Positions 27,080-39,460 of a stretch of 64,000 nucleotides of DNA are shown here, piece by piece; the first letter of the stretch is position 1, and every line of letters begins with the position of its first letter. Below the pieces are notes generated by a model. It worked only from the letters and a program-made list of their open reading frames with translations, ran no database searches and was not told the origin of the DNA. The DNA comes from Cherax quadricarinatus (lineage: Eukaryota; Arthropoda; Malacostraca; Decapoda; Parastacidae). Where the stretch lies: the NCBI RefSeq assembly GCF_038502225.1, contig NW_027196471.1, forward strand, positions 1 through 64,000. Reading direction: 5' to 3'. The position numbers and the translations under genes were made by a program.

Positions 27080-29960
27080 TATTATCACACTGGCCGATTC
27101 CCACCAAGGCAGGGTGGCCCGAAAAAGAAAAACTTTCACCATCATTCACTCCATCACTGTCTTGCCAGAAGGGTGCTTTACACTACAGTTTTTAAACTGC
27201 AACATTAACACCCCTCCTTCAGAGTGCAGGCACTGTACTTCCCATCTCCAGGACTCAAGTCCGGCCTGCCGGTTTCCCTGAACCCCTTCATAAATGTTAC
27301 TTTGCTCACACTCCAACAGCACGTCAAGTATTAAAAACCATTTGTCTCCATTCACTCCTATCAAACACGCTCACGCATGCCTGCTGGAAGTCCAAGCCCC
27401 TCGCACACAAAACCTGCTTTACCCCCTCCCTCCAACCTTTCCTAGGCCGACCCCTACCCCGCCTTCCTTCCACTACAGACTGATACACTCTTGAAGTTAT
27501 TCTGTTTCGCTCCATTCTCTCCACATGTCCGAACCACCTCAACAACCCTTCCTCAGCCCTCTGGACAACAGTTTTGGTAATCCCGCACCTCCTCCTAACT
27601 TCCAAACTACGAATTCTCTGCATTATATTCACACCACACATTGCTCTCAGACATGACATCTCCACTGCCTCCAGCCTTCTCCTCGCTGCAACATTCATCA
27701 CCCATGCTTCACACCCATATAAGAGCGTTGGTAAAACTATACTCTCATACATTCCCCTCTTTGCCTCCAAGGACAAAGTTCTTTGTCTCCACAGACTCCT
27801 AAGTGCACCACTCACCCTTTTCCCCTCATCAATTCTATGATTCACCTCATCTTTCATAGACCCATCCGCTGACACGTCCACTCCCAAATATCTGAATACA
27901 TTCACCTCCTCCATACTCTCTCCCTCCAATCTGATATCCAATCTTTCATCACCTAATGTTTTTATCCTCATAACCTTACTCTTTCCTGTATTCACTTTCA
28001 ATTTTCTTCTTTTGCACACCCTACCAAATTCATCCACCAATCTCTGCAACTTCTCTTCAGAATCTCCCAAGAGCACAGTGTCATCAGCAAAGAGCAACTG
28101 TGACAACTCCCACTTTATGTGTGATTCTTTATCTTTTAACTCCACGCCTCTTGCCAAGACCCTCGCATTTACTTCTCTTACAACCCCATCTATAAATATA
28201 TTAAACAACCACGGTGACATCACACAATCTTGTCTAAGGCCTACTTTTACTGGGAAATAATTTCCCTCTTTCCTACATACTCTAACTTGAGCCTCACTAT
28301 CCTCGTAAAAACTCTTCACTGCTTTCAGTAACCTACCTCCTACACCATACACCTGCAACATCTGCCACATTGCCCCCCTATCCACCCTGTCATACGCCTT
28401 TTCCAAATCCATAAATGCCACAAAGACCTCTTTAGCCTTATCTAAATACTGTTCACTTATATGTTTCACTGTAAACACCTGGTCCACACACCCCCTACCT
28501 TTCCTAAAGCCTCCTTGTTCATCTGCTATCCTATTTTCCGTCTTACTCTTAATTCTTTCAATAATAACTCTACCATACACTTTGCCAGGTATACTCAACA
28601 GACTTCTCCCCCTATAATTTTTGCACTCTCTTTTATCCCCTTTGCCTTTATACAAAGGAACTATGCATGCTCTCTGCCAATCCCTAGGTACCTTACCCTC
28701 TTCCATACATTTATTAAATAATTGCACCAACCACTCCAAAACTATATCCCCACCTGCTTTTAACATTTCTATCTTTATCCCATCAATCCCGGCTGCCTTA
28801 CCCCCTTTCATTTTACCTACTGCCTCACGAACTTCCCCCACACTCACAACTGGCTCTTCCTCACTCCTACAAGATGTTATTCCTCCTTGCCCTATACACG
28901 AAATCACAACTTCCCTATCTTCATCAACATTTAACAATTCCTCAAAATATTCCCTCCATCTTCCCAATACCTCTAACTCTCCATTTAATAACTCTCCTCT
29001 CCTATTTTTAACTGACAAATCCATTTGTTCTCTAGGCTTTCTTAACTTGTTAATCTCACTCCAAAACTTTTTCTTATTTTCAACAAAATTTGTTGATAAC
29101 ATCTCACCCACTCTCTCATTTGCTCTCTTTTTACATTGTTTCACCACTCTCTTAACCTCTCTCTTTTTCTCCATATACTCTTCCCTCCTTTCATCACTTC
29201 TACTTTGTAAAAACTTCTCATATGCTAACTTTTTCTCCCTTACTACTCTCTTCACATCATCATTCCACCAATCGCTCCTCTTCCCTCCCGCACCCACTTT
29301 CCTGTAACCACAAACTTCTGCTGAACACTCTAACACTACATTTTTAAACCTACCCCATACCTCTTCGACCCCATTGCCTATGCTCTCATTAGCCCATCTA
29401 TCCTCCAATAGCTGTTTATATCTTACCCTAACTGCCTCCTCTTTTAGTTTATAAACCTTCACCTCTCTCTACTGTCATTTCGCCCTACATCATATCGTGT
29501 ATACTTATTTATCCTCTTTTTCTTAAAATATGTATTACCTATAACTAAACCCCTTTCTATACAAAGTTCAATCAAAGGGCTCCCATTATCATTTACACCT
29601 GGCACCCCAAACTTACCTACCACACCCTCTCTAAAAGTTTCTCCTACTTTAGCATTCAGGTCCCCTACCACAATTACTCTCTCACTTGGTTCAAAGGCTC
29701 CTATACATTCACTTAACATCTCCCAAAATCTCTTTGTCTCCACTGCATTCCTCTCTTCTCCAGGTGCATACACGCTTATTATGACCCACTTCTCGCATCC
29801 AACCTTTACTTTAATCCACATAATTCTTGAATTTACACATTCATATTCTCTTTTCTCCTTCCATAACTGATCATTTAACATTACTGCTACCCCTTCCTTT
29901 GCTCTAACTCTCTCAGATACTCCAGATTTAATCCCCCAGCTAGAACTAAGAATAGTAAGC
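27080..29960 (-). mobile_element. RTE-like LINE copy 5, complete 3' end, 5'-truncated
   Basis: Minus-strand copy with full 3' UTR (27080-27323, including 'caccaaggcagggtggcccg'), an RT ORF of 712 codons (27324-29462) and an endonuclease ORF of 168 codons (29459-29965) with VIVVGDLNAKVGE. The two are separated by a deletion of about 160 bp near 29468 compared with copy 2, which removes the end of the endonuclease and shifts the frame. RT motifs FMDLEKAYDR, MSPWLFN and LLFADD are intact; GLRQG reads GLRQD. The copy is 5'-truncated near 29955. It is very similar to copy 2. Confidence 0.87.
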
Positions 29961-29965
29961 TTCAC

Positions 29966-31120
29966 TACATACAGCAGAAACTCAATATAACAGTAATGTA
30001 AATGAGAAAGCGCAATGCAATACTATAAAATAATTGCCCCAGAGAAGCACCCATATTACGAACATAGTTATACGAACAAAAGCCGGTGTATCTGAACATA
30101 AATCAAGTCTCCAGACAAGGAACAATCCTCAAGCAAATAAACGCCTTGGCAAACACAAAGGGCAGTGTTTGAGCACTCATACATTTTCTCCACAAATATT
30201 TACAGTATAAACAAACTGCAATAGAGCAACAACATGTTGATAAGCAAGAGAGCAAAACTAGTTCACTCACTGCTATTGGCTTTTCTCCTCATACATATGC
30301 ATCCTCCAGCAGCCTCAATGAGAGCCTGCATCCGGTCAGGTGTGGAAGCAACATCAATTAAGCAAACAATCACCAAATTTTTTGACTTATAAACCTGACA
30401 TCAAATCCCCCTTGTTGCTACTATGAACCAGCTGGTAGTTTGGCTGGTACGGAGAGAATGTAAGCAGTCAGTGTGTGATGAACGCCCAATGTATTGTAAT
30501 GTAACCAGTTCACGTCACACAAGGATTTCCGACCAATGATATTATTGGTTAATTTGAATATCTTTCATTTAACTGAAACTGTTTATTGGTTTTCAGCTCA
30601 ATTGTAGTTCTAATAAAACTTTCTAAAAATATTGATTGTTTAGAAGTACATCTTGATGCACCTTTTCAAATTCTCCCCCTGAATCCATCAGAAGTTAAAG
30701 CAAACACAAGCTCACTAAGAAATGTTTCTGTGGAAGATTAATAGCTATCAACTTGTTAGTGCTTTCTTCGACTTTGCAACCTTCTGACACGATTATAACT
30801 CTACACTGGGATGAAACCATATCTTTCCACCTCTGGCTTTACAGATTCTGTATACCCTGTATTTCCTTGGCATGATATATTAGCTATACCTGTTTCTCCA
30901 AAGGCATATTTTTCTTTAGGACTTACACTGCGTATTCCTTTCTGATAAAAGGTTTTAACCATAGCAATGCCGTATAAACTATTAGGATCTTATTGGGGCT
31001 TACACCAATTATTTTACAATTTATTCATCGTTTATAACACACTTATTGCCATGCCCTCTTAAACAGTAAACTGGCAATTCAAAATGATGAAGTTCTAGCT
31101 CCCTATTATGCTATTAATTG
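29966..31120. other. No recognised feature
   Basis: About 1.15 kb of AT-rich, single-copy-looking sequence. No long open frame, tandem repeat or LINE motif seen. Confidence 0.5.
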
Positions 31121-31475
31121 TGTAGTTCAGTCAAATAGTAGTGTGAGAGTTGGCCTCCATAGCCCAGGTGTGGGTGTGTTTAACAGTCTCATAATTAATG
31201 TACTTGCCGAAGGGCAATGCAGTTGTACAAGTTTGAGCTCTCCCTGCAAGAAATTACATGCAAGAGATTCACTATTATTTACATACATGTAATTTGGGTA
31301 AGATGTAACTAAAGATTTAGATTTTGCCACCGAAGTGGCTAGTTTATTGTGCACCCCATATCCATCCTGTGGACGGTAGCGCGAGAGCATGTGGATACAC
31401 AAAAGGCCTAGGAACTAGGCCCCAAAGGGTTAACAGGAATACATATGGATTTATATCTACATATCTATAGTTCAC

Positions 31476-34400
31476 TTATCTGTTACAAGCAAATTTAGGA
31501 AATTTGCTTAGTATATCTGGTATCTTATTTTCATTAATAAGATATCTTGACATGTCACATAGGTTATTATACTGTCTGTCTCTGTATTCCTCAATAAGTG
31601 GACAATTAAGCACATAGTGTTCAAGAGAGTGACCATATGCCTGATCACATAATTTACATTTAGTTTGATCATCATCTGTGTGTCTCCCAAACTGCCAGAA
31701 GTACTTGTAACCAAGCCTAAGCCTGGCCACTACAACATCAGTCAGTCTGTTCACATTGCAAGTTGCTCCATAAACATACTTATCTACGTTCATGTTATCA
31801 TAGTGGGTTATAGATCTACTCAGGCTTCTAACTGCATTCCTATAACAATCATCTTCATTATTTACTTCTCTCCTAATATTATTCCTAATGCTAGACACAG
31901 TTATACCAAAGTTATATTCTACGTTCTCCTTCTGGATACTCTTCTTGGCTAACATATCAACTTTATCATGAAGGAGTAATCCAATGTGTGATGGGATCCA
32001 TAGCAATTGTACATTAATTCCTTTGTCCCTAATTTTTGAGTATCTATACCTGGCTTCCCCAATGAGCATGTTGTTGGAGTCATTATATGAGCCAAGAGCC
32101 TTCAATGATGACATAGAATCAGTAATGATGATAGAGTCAAGCTCAGTGTCATAGGTTAGCTTTAGCGCCATTAGGATTGCAAACAATTCAGTTTGCAGTG
32201 TAGACGCCCAGTTGTTAATTCTTATGCCTAACTCAACAAATTTATTATCGTTCTTAACTAGGGAGGTGGCAACAAGAGCAGATGCAGCCCTGCCAGAAGA
32301 CTCCTGTTTAGATCCATCAGTGTATATAACTTGTGATAACTTATTACTACCAGCTAGGCGAAAAATTTCTTCTTGAGCAGTTGCTCTAACAAGAGATTTA
32401 AGGAAGGGATTACTAGCAATGAGCTTCTTGGGAGGGACTTGTAGGTATGTGATATTAAATGAACACATCTTCCATGGAGGGGTGAAATGCTCTTGTTGCC
32501 TACAGTGATACAGTTCATGCAGGTTATAAAACTTAATGCAATTGCACGTTTTCACAATCCATTTAGATCTGTGTGTATTTACCTCTAGACACTTGGTAAG
32601 ATTCACTGTGACAGTGTCTGGTTCGTTTCTCAACATTCTAATACCGAGTACAGTGTTAATTTCAACAATCCTATCACTGATACTAGAAATACCAAGCTCC
32701 TTCCTCATGTTAAGAACTTTTGTAGATCTGGGACAGCCAAGAATAGTCCTGAGAGCTTCATTTTGCATTAACTCCAAGGGTCGGAGGGAACTTTCTCTAG
32801 CTAATATCAACATGGGAGCAGCATAATCAATTAAGGACCTAACATAGGCTATGTACATCATTCTCACGATTCTCACATTAGCACCATAGTTGGGATTGTA
32901 GCCAGCAACAGCTTTGAGAGCATTTAGCCTAGCTTTACATTTCTTGTTTAGTTGTGGTATAGTGGATTTGTTAAAGGGTACATCTACACCAAGATATCTG
33001 TAAGTTTTAACGTAGCTAATGATTTCACCCTGCAAATAGATGGGTGGGGGATGTCGTTTGCTTGTTAATATCTTTGTTTTAGAGGAAGATATTATGAGGC
33101 CTAGTCGATTACAAATTGCTTGAACTTCATTAAGAATGGTATTCATCTTCTTATGCCCTGTTGTATGGATCATGATATCATCAGCATAGCTTATAGCTAT
33201 ATGTTTAGGTGAGGCAGGTAGAGCATTTAGGAGAGCATTAATCAGAATATTAAATAGCATGGGACTAAGAACTCCTCCCTGCGGTGTACCTAAAGACATT
33301 TCTTTAGAATCACTTCTGAAGCCTTGGTAAAGGACAGAGGATACTCTATTTGACAGGTATCCTATTATCCAGCAGAGTAAGCTACCACCAATATTCATTT
33401 TGGCTAGTTCATGTAGTATAACGGTTCTGTTTGCAATATCAAATGCAGATTTTAGATCAAGAAAAGTGGTAAAACTAGTAGAGGTGTGTGCAGTGAGAAA
33501 GGTGGAAATACAGTTCTGCACACTTTTACCTTTCATGAACCCATAGAGGTAGGGGGAAAGTTGATGTCTGATTCTGTAGTACAATCTGTTAAGCATCATT
33601 CTTTCAAAAGTTTTGCAAAGACAACTAGTTAAGGAGATCGGCCTAAATGTATCAGGCTGTTGGGGCTTAGGGATAGGCACAATGAGACTATTGGTCCAGG
33701 AAGTAGGAAGAACGCCCTCAATGTAACTGAGATTATACAGTGCCAACAAAGGGTTATCAGGCACGTGCCTTAGAGTTCTGAGAATATCATAGGTTATACC
33801 ATCCTCTCCAGGAGCAGTTGATCGACCTTTGGTTAATGCATTATCTAATTCATACTCGGTAAAGAGGCAATCACTCTCATCAATATTTTGGCTCATAAAA
33901 TTAATCAGTTTCAACATTTCTTCAGAAGTACTCTCTAAATTTTTTCTAATATGAGATGGAAGGCTTTCATGCCTGGATGTTTTGGACCAGTCATTTATGA
34001 GGTCATTTGCTTTTTCAAGAGGAAAGGGATGAGCAACATTGCCAGTCTTTTTCCTGGTTATTTTATTTATACCTTTCCAAGCCAAACTCAAAGGGGTGGA
34101 CCTATTTAATCCACTAACAAACTGTTCCCATTCCTGTTGCCTAAGTTCTTCCTTTCTATTCCTTGCATTTGTTAGTGCAGCTTGGAACGTTCTGAGCAGG
34201 TCTGGGGTTCTACATTCACGGTATGCTTTACCAATCCTCCTAGCTGCATGTGTTAGATTGCGCAGCTGTGGATCATTATAGTATTTACATTGGTTTTTAT
34301 TGTTATTTATAGTGGAGGGTCTTTGTTTCCTATTCCTGCCCACTTGATCTGTGAGAACACTCTCAATAGTGGTAATTAAATCATCATTAAATTTTTGTGT

Positions 34401-35150
34401 GCCAGTGGGCTCGTAATTCTTATACCATTGATCCAAGTGGTTAATAAAGTTGTCTCTGTGTTCTGGTTTGAGAATAAGTTTCCTCCTTCTGTATTTAGCT
34501 CCTTGATTGCTGGAGATGTGATCAAGATTGACAGTTGTTAGTCTTGGGAAGTGATCAGATAGAAGATCATCAACTATGACAGAGTCATGCATCGTATATG
34601 ATGTATTAAATCCAAGACACAGATCTAGTATGCCACCATATATGTGAGTAGGCTCAGTAGTGCCCACAATTCGAACATTATCATGCTCATTCAGCAATCT
34701 CACTAGTTTAGTTCCATTGGTGTTTGTAATAGACCCACCAATATTCTTATGTCTGGCATTAAAATCTCCAAGAATGATGGTAGGTTCACTATTGATGCGA
34801 TCTGGTAAAGCATCAGGTCGAAGCTGGTTCGCTGGGGCATAGAGATTAAAAATGTTTATGGAAAAATCGCCTGCATATACTTTGACACCATGATACTGCA
34901 TGTTAACTCGACTCTGCAAGGAAAGGAGTGAATGTGGCAAGTTCTTTCTGACATACATCACACAACAGTTGGTTGACCTTAGGTTATAAGCTGCATATCC
35001 AGGCAAGTTTGGTGGAGGTGCTCCATCTTTCAATCTACATTCCTGCAAACAGATGACATCAATATTCTTGGTTGCACTAATATGATGTAAGTCAGGCAAC
35101 CGCTTCCTGATGGAAGCAATGTTCCATGAAAAGATTTGTAATGTATCCAT
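31476..35150 (-). CDS. ORF2 of I-group LINE: endonuclease, RT, RNase H
   Basis: The product has 1224 residues. The N-terminal APE-type endonuclease has SWN (8-10), QE at 36-37, LGDFNARH (127-134) and SDH (198-200). The RT has IPKP and FRPISLTS (about 493-509), FLDLKSAFD (D565), GTPQGGVLSP (621-630) and SYADD (654-658). RNase H has YTDGSK (D945), TELF (E988), ITDS (D1011), IPSHIG (H1055) and D1065, a full active set. A CKLC...H...H...C cluster follows (C1165, C1168, H1174/H1178, C1183). The ATG at 35150 lies 45 bp after the ORF1 stop and fits the endonuclease start. It would make the nick and cDNA for target-primed reverse transcription in the nucleus. No disabling change seen. Confidence 0.93.
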   Translation of the reverse strand: MDTLQIFSWNIASIRKRLPDLHHISATKNIDVICLQECRLKDGAPPPNLPGYAAYNLRSTNCCVMYVRKNLPHSLLSLQSRVNMQYHGVKVYAGDFSINIFNLYAPANQLRPDALPDRINSEPTIILGDFNARHKNIGGSITNTNGTKLVRLLNEHDNVRIVGTTEPTHIYGGILDLCLGFNTSYTMHDSVIVDDLLSDHFPRLTTVNLDHISSNQGAKYRRRKLILKPEHRDNFINHLDQWYKNYEPTGTQKFNDDLITTIESVLTDQVGRNRKQRPSTINNNKNQCKYYNDPQLRNLTHAARRIGKAYRECRTPDLLRTFQAALTNARNRKEELRQQEWEQFVSGLNRSTPLSLAWKGINKITRKKTGNVAHPFPLEKANDLINDWSKTSRHESLPSHIRKNLESTSEEMLKLINFMSQNIDESDCLFTEYELDNALTKGRSTAPGEDGITYDILRTLRHVPDNPLLALYNLSYIEGVLPTSWTNSLIVPIPKPQQPDTFRPISLTSCLCKTFERMMLNRLYYRIRHQLSPYLYGFMKGKSVQNCISTFLTAHTSTSFTTFLDLKSAFDIANRTVILHELAKMNIGGSLLCWIIGYLSNRVSSVLYQGFRSDSKEMSLGTPQGGVLSPMLFNILINALLNALPASPKHIAISYADDIMIHTTGHKKMNTILNEVQAICNRLGLIISSSKTKILTSKRHPPPIYLQGEIISYVKTYRYLGVDVPFNKSTIPQLNKKCKARLNALKAVAGYNPNYGANVRIVRMMYIAYVRSLIDYAAPMLILARESSLRPLELMQNEALRTILGCPRSTKVLNMRKELGISSISDRIVEINTVLGIRMLRNEPDTVTVNLTKCLEVNTHRSKWIVKTCNCIKFYNLHELYHCRQQEHFTPPWKMCSFNITYLQVPPKKLIASNPFLKSLVRATAQEEIFRLAGSNKLSQVIYTDGSKQESSGRAASALVATSLVKNDNKFVELGIRINNWASTLQTELFAILMALKLTYDTELDSIIITDSMSSLKALGSYNDSNNMLIGEARYRYSKIRDKGINVQLLWIPSHIGLLLHDKVDMLAKKSIQKENVEYNFGITVSSIRNNIRREVNNEDDCYRNAVRSLSRSITHYDNMNVDKYVYGATCNVNRLTDVVVARLRLGYKYFWQFGRHTDDDQTKCKLCDQAYGHSLEHYVLNCPLIEEYRDRQYNNLCDMSRYLINENKIPDILSKFPKFACNR

Positions 35151-35195
35151 TGTAGTGAGTTATTACAATCTCTTGCTCATAAGATGGTAAAACTA

Positions 35196-36803
35196 TTATG
35201 CTTTGACTGCAGTGTGCAGATACTTAAGAGCAAATAGCATAGTTTGTACGTCTTTATCTTCAGAACCTTTATTTTTAAGCATTTTTCGGCATTTTGGCAG
35301 CCAGTTATAAGGCAATTTTTGAAGGCAAGAGTTATGGGCTTCTTTCTCACAAATTGCTGGAAGCTGAACGGAGATTGCTGCACTTTTGACATCATCACCA
35401 TGCTCAAGAGCATCATCCTGATTACATATATTTATTAAACTTGTCAGGATCTGTTCAAGATGCTCAATTTTTTTCTGGAAATTTGTTATAATATGAGGAA
35501 GGTCAGGCGAATCCAATGCCTCTCCGGAGGATGGCACTTCTGGGTTAGTGCTTCCTTTAACACCTATCACCTTAACAGGTACCATGGTTACATTAGTGTT
35601 CTCTGTTTCATCATTCATTGCAGGTAGGTCCTGTGCATCTGACTCATCTCCAATTTCCAGGGAGGTTACCTGTGTGGTGTCCGTCTGACTGTTGTAGTTG
35701 TGTGTATTGGGAGAAATGACAAACTCATCCCCATATTCAGGTGTAGCCATAGGTATCTGTAGTGGCAGACCAGTAGTTCCATATGTGCTAGCAGGGATGG
35801 CTAGCTCCTCCACAGCTGGTGTGTGTGATGGCATTCTGGTATCACCAGAATTGTTTGCAGTGAGGTGGGGTTCTTGCACACTTTGCAGAGGTTCAGTCTC
35901 AGATCTGGCTGTGGTAGACTGGATGGCCCCATCCTCAGTTACCATTAAAGGACTGTTATCAGGTTTACCTCGAAGGTTGTTTGGGTTCTGACTGCAGTCC
36001 TTGTGGGAAACTGTAACCCCAACTTCTTTACAGTTAATACACTTAAATTTTTGGCTGTCAGGGCCTACTGTGCATTCTCTAGTGGAATGTTTCCCAGCAC
36101 ACTTACCACACCAAGAATGTAGTATTCCACAGTCTACTGCAACATGGCCATAGTGCTGGCATTTGTAACACCTACGTTTAGGGGGTAGGTACACTTCGAT
36201 GTTTAGGAAACGTAAACCATGCACCCAGATATTCCGGGGGAGGGGCACAGGACCCACCCAACTGGCAATAATTTGGGATTTTCCTTTAAGTCTTTTAGGC
36301 TTGATGATATGCTCACTTAGAGTCAGATGGGATGGGTCCATGCAGAGAGGGTATCCAAAGATTATGATACTGACCCATTTTTTAAAGTGGTGAGTGTCTG
36401 ATTGAGGTCGGAGCAGCTTAATATCCCCATAAGGTGTACTAAGTAGATCATTGATCAGCTCTTTATTCTGTTCCACAAACACAAAGTTGTGTGTGTTTTT
36501 CCTAAATTGGATCCTTGAGTTAGGATGCTTGTTTACAGCTTCCATTAGCCATGCACACTTAGCAGGCAGCGGGGTGTTGTCAGGGAAGTTCAGCTTAACA
36601 CATTCTTCCTTTGAAGAAAGACTTCTTGCAGCCTCTGTGCACCAAGGACGTTTAGTATCACATTGTGTACGAGTCAAGTGAGTCTGACTACGTCGACGCT
36701 CTAGCCCTTTCTCACTTTTTCTCTTTTGTTTACTTTTAAAGGTCTGGAAGCTATCATCATTTCCATCACCTGCAGAAATAGGTTCCTCTATGACAGTTGC
36801 CAT
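35196..36803 (-). CDS. ORF1 of I-group LINE: gag-like CCHC protein
   Basis: The product has 535 residues. The N-terminus is charged. Residues about 65-205 form a domain like the RNA-binding region of I/Jockey-type ORF1 proteins. A zinc-knuckle cluster follows: CYKCQHYGHVAVDC (212-225), CGKCAGKHSTREC (232-244) and a third, less regular set to C270. The rest is S/T/P/E-rich and low in structure. Such proteins bind element RNA and form ribonucleoprotein particles. The ATG at 36803 is followed directly by MATVIEEP and preceded by leader sequence without homology, so the start is plausible. Intact. Confidence 0.88.
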   Translation of the reverse strand: MATVIEEPISAGDGNDDSFQTFKSKQKRKSEKGLERRRSQTHLTRTQCDTKRPWCTEAARSLSSKEECVKLNFPDNTPLPAKCAWLMEAVNKHPNSRIQFRKNTHNFVFVEQNKELINDLLSTPYGDIKLLRPQSDTHHFKKWVSIIIFGYPLCMDPSHLTLSEHIIKPKRLKGKSQIIASWVGPVPLPRNIWVHGLRFLNIEVYLPPKRRCYKCQHYGHVAVDCGILHSWCGKCAGKHSTRECTVGPDSQKFKCINCKEVGVTVSHKDCSQNPNNLRGKPDNSPLMVTEDGAIQSTTARSETEPLQSVQEPHLTANNSGDTRMPSHTPAVEELAIPASTYGTTGLPLQIPMATPEYGDEFVISPNTHNYNSQTDTTQVTSLEIGDESDAQDLPAMNDETENTNVTMVPVKVIGVKGSTNPEVPSSGEALDSPDLPHIITNFQKKIEHLEQILTSLINICNQDDALEHGDDVKSAAISVQLPAICEKEAHNSCLQKLPYNWLPKCRKMLKNKGSEDKDVQTMLFALKYLHTAVKA

Positions 36804-37117
36804 GTTTGCCAGTGATGATATCTGGTGTAAGACTCACAACACAAGAATTCCTCGCTTATCTTTCCCTTATAGCTTATGCAAGAGCAAATATTCACTACAA
36901 AGTCAGAAGTCCAAAATAGATCACAAGACACAAGTGCTCAAGTTCAATGAACACCTCCAACCATACTCAACCCAGACCACCACCACTCAATACGACACAC
37001 ACCCCACCAAAAACACACTCAGAGACCTCTTGTATGTGTGTTAATAATATGGTACATATAATGATATAATGGATGGTACAGGCGAGGTCTTACACCTTAT
37101 CACAAATTACAAAGATG

Positions 37118-37156
<39 letters not shown>
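37118..37156. repeat. (AG)n microsatellite
   Basis: About 19 AG units just upstream of the LINE 5' end. Confidence 0.95.
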
Positions 37157-37160
<4 letters not shown>

Positions 37161-37353
37161 TAGGTAATATTGAGCATAAAATTAGAATTCTGACATACAT
37201 CACATTAAACATGAGGTTCAAATGATAACTTCCACTTGAGATAGTTCAGGCTACTGCCACCTAATGTACCTCACTGAAATAATAATATAGCAGACATCAC
37301 AATGAACGCTGAAGACAACCTCTTACCCCAACCATAGATTGTAAACAGAATTA

Positions 37354-37355
<2 letters not shown>

Positions 37356-37430
<75 letters not shown>
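37356..37430. repeat. 75-bp poly(A) run
   Basis: Uninterrupted A residues. This could be a retroposon tail, but no body could be recognised on its 5' side; length may also be affected by sequencing error. Confidence 0.9.
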
Positions 37431-37432
<2 letters not shown>

Positions 37433-39025
37433 AGGTAATGTTACAATGACAATGAGATAAATCACTCTGGTTGACTTCCTTGATCCATCCTGGGTAACTC
37501 ACACATTACTATGTTATACATGTATGCAAGCATAAGTGTGCAGCTGTAGATAGATGAACCAGTACCTAAACAATCTCACTTACACACGCGTTACTATGTA
37601 TGACAAGTGTTACCAAGTACACCAAGTGTACACTTTATCACTTAGAATACACTTTTGTTGATGTAAATATAGGTGAGAGTGGTACACCGCTGGCCGTAAT
37701 AAACACACTCAACTTCTCAAGGTCACACACTAGGCCCAGCTTCTGGAGTTACCAGCGTTTTAATGTGTTTATTATGTGTCAGTGCGTGTCTGCAGTCATT
37801 AAATTGGTGTATCAGAAGTTAAACACTACAATCCAGTTGATCAAATAGTCTAAAACAATTTACACAATGTATAACTAGAAGTATAATGATTGCAAATTGT
37901 TACTATTACAATTTTAACTAGGCGCTAGACCCACTAGATGAGATGGCAAGGAACATAGATGTTAACAGGCTGACTCTTGCTTAACACAGTTTAAAGGTAA
38001 CCGAATTACTCAAGAGAGAAAGTATTCATGAAACTGAACATTATGCAGGAGTAAGCTTGTTCACAGTAAAAATACAAAGCATAAGTTACACACTCACACC
38101 ACAGATGAACACTGCAATTTGAAATATTACTGGGAATTTAGCAGTAAAGTTTCAGTCTGAACGAGAAAATGTATTAGAAAACACAACAATGACACTAGGA
38201 CAAGCAACTTAATTATGTAACCGTATTTAATAGTTCAGTTACACTGAGCAGAGCATGTATTACACTGATTTATCAAATGTAAGGAGTCACTACACTGAAG
38301 TACACTCTGAGCCTTTTAAAGTCTTAATACAGGCTTACAAATGACAATTAACTGTTGGGGAAAGCAGCACTTAACACTTCTAGCACACGTATGACAGATG
38401 AATGTTCACTGTGTACAAGCCAATCACCACAAGCTTACTATGTTTATAAGTGAACCTCTGGCATGTCCCACTCAAAATGTCAGCACTGCAATGCTCGTCA
38501 AATTGTTCTCAAGCCACTACAGGAAACACTGGTATGCCAGCAGCACTGCAGAACGTATACACAGACATACTGGGCCCTAGGACAGCTATAACTGCAGGCT
38601 GCCTTAGCTTGTTCTGGCTAGCTTTTAGTGCTGCCCTCAAGCTTGCTTGACTGTGCTCGCCAAGCCCGCGCCAACCACCCGGACACCTGCTTGTAACTAA
38701 GACAATTATTACTCACCAAATTTAGTTACACCTCTGAGGCAAGTGGGACTTTAGTCACAATAGGTCGCAGAACTGTGACTCCTTGATGCCCAGACTCCTC
38801 AACCACACTCACACCAAGCACGACCTAATTATATATTAATATTTAAGAAAGCCAGTAACTCCGATAAAACTGAATTAGTGGACTGTATAAATTGTTTGTT
38901 ACTTGAATGAACATGTGGTAGGGTCTATTACACTTGATATTAACTCTATAATAGCCTATGATGAACACATTAAATAAATTTTTAATATTAACATTTTCCA
39001 CATGTGGAAACTGTTTCATCCTGTC
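37431..39025. other. No recognised feature
   Basis: About 1.6 kb of mostly single-copy-looking sequence. It has a somewhat GC-richer patch at 38.4-38.8 kb. Short frames only; no gene, RNA or repeat that I can support. Confidence 0.5.
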
Positions 39026-39330
39026 ACAATTAACGCTCATTACATAAATATCACCACAATCATCACTCACTATCACCAATAAGTACATCGCTATCAACAC
39101 TCACTGTTACTATCATTCATTACATCATTATCACTATCACCATTGTTACTCATTACATCACTATCAAAATTATCAGTATCACTCATTACATCACTATCAA
39201 TACTATCACTATCACTCATATCATTATTATCAACACTATCCTTCTTAACATCACTATCAACAATATCTTTCACTGCATCACTATCAACGCTTTCATTACA
39301 TCACTCTCTCCACTATTCCAATATAACTAC
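39026..39330. repeat. Imperfect ATCACTATCA-type tandem repeat
   Basis: Diverged units around CATTACATCACTATCAACACTATC, about 33 bp with many changes. Ser/Leu-rich plus-strand frame is a by-product. Confidence 0.75.
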
Positions 39331-39460
39331 ATTTTATTAAATTTCACTATTAAATTAATGTTCCACCTGTCAAAGAGAATAATTGAGTTAGTTCGCGATT
39401 ATTATATAGAAGATTGAGTCTTGACCTTCGCTGCAAGTGAGTGTCTAGATTCTCACTTGG

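Larger units (their letters stand above)
31125..37040 (-). mobile_element. Apparently complete I-group LINE with two intact ORFs
   Basis: About 5.9 kb: 5' UTR (about 36804-37040), gag-like ORF1, a 45-bp gap, ORF2 with endonuclease, RT, RNase H and a C-terminal Cys/His cluster, and a 3' UTR of about 350 bp (31125-31475). RNase H plus CCHC-bearing ORF1 is the layout of I-group LINEs (I, Nimb and relatives). Neither ORF has a stop or frameshift and every catalytic residue I can check is present. Ends are estimated because I have no second copy to compare. Confidence 0.85.

Noticed and set aside
37356..37430. Poly(A) as the tail of the I-group LINE
   Set aside because: It lies upstream of that LINE's 5' end in the LINE's orientation, so it cannot be its tail.
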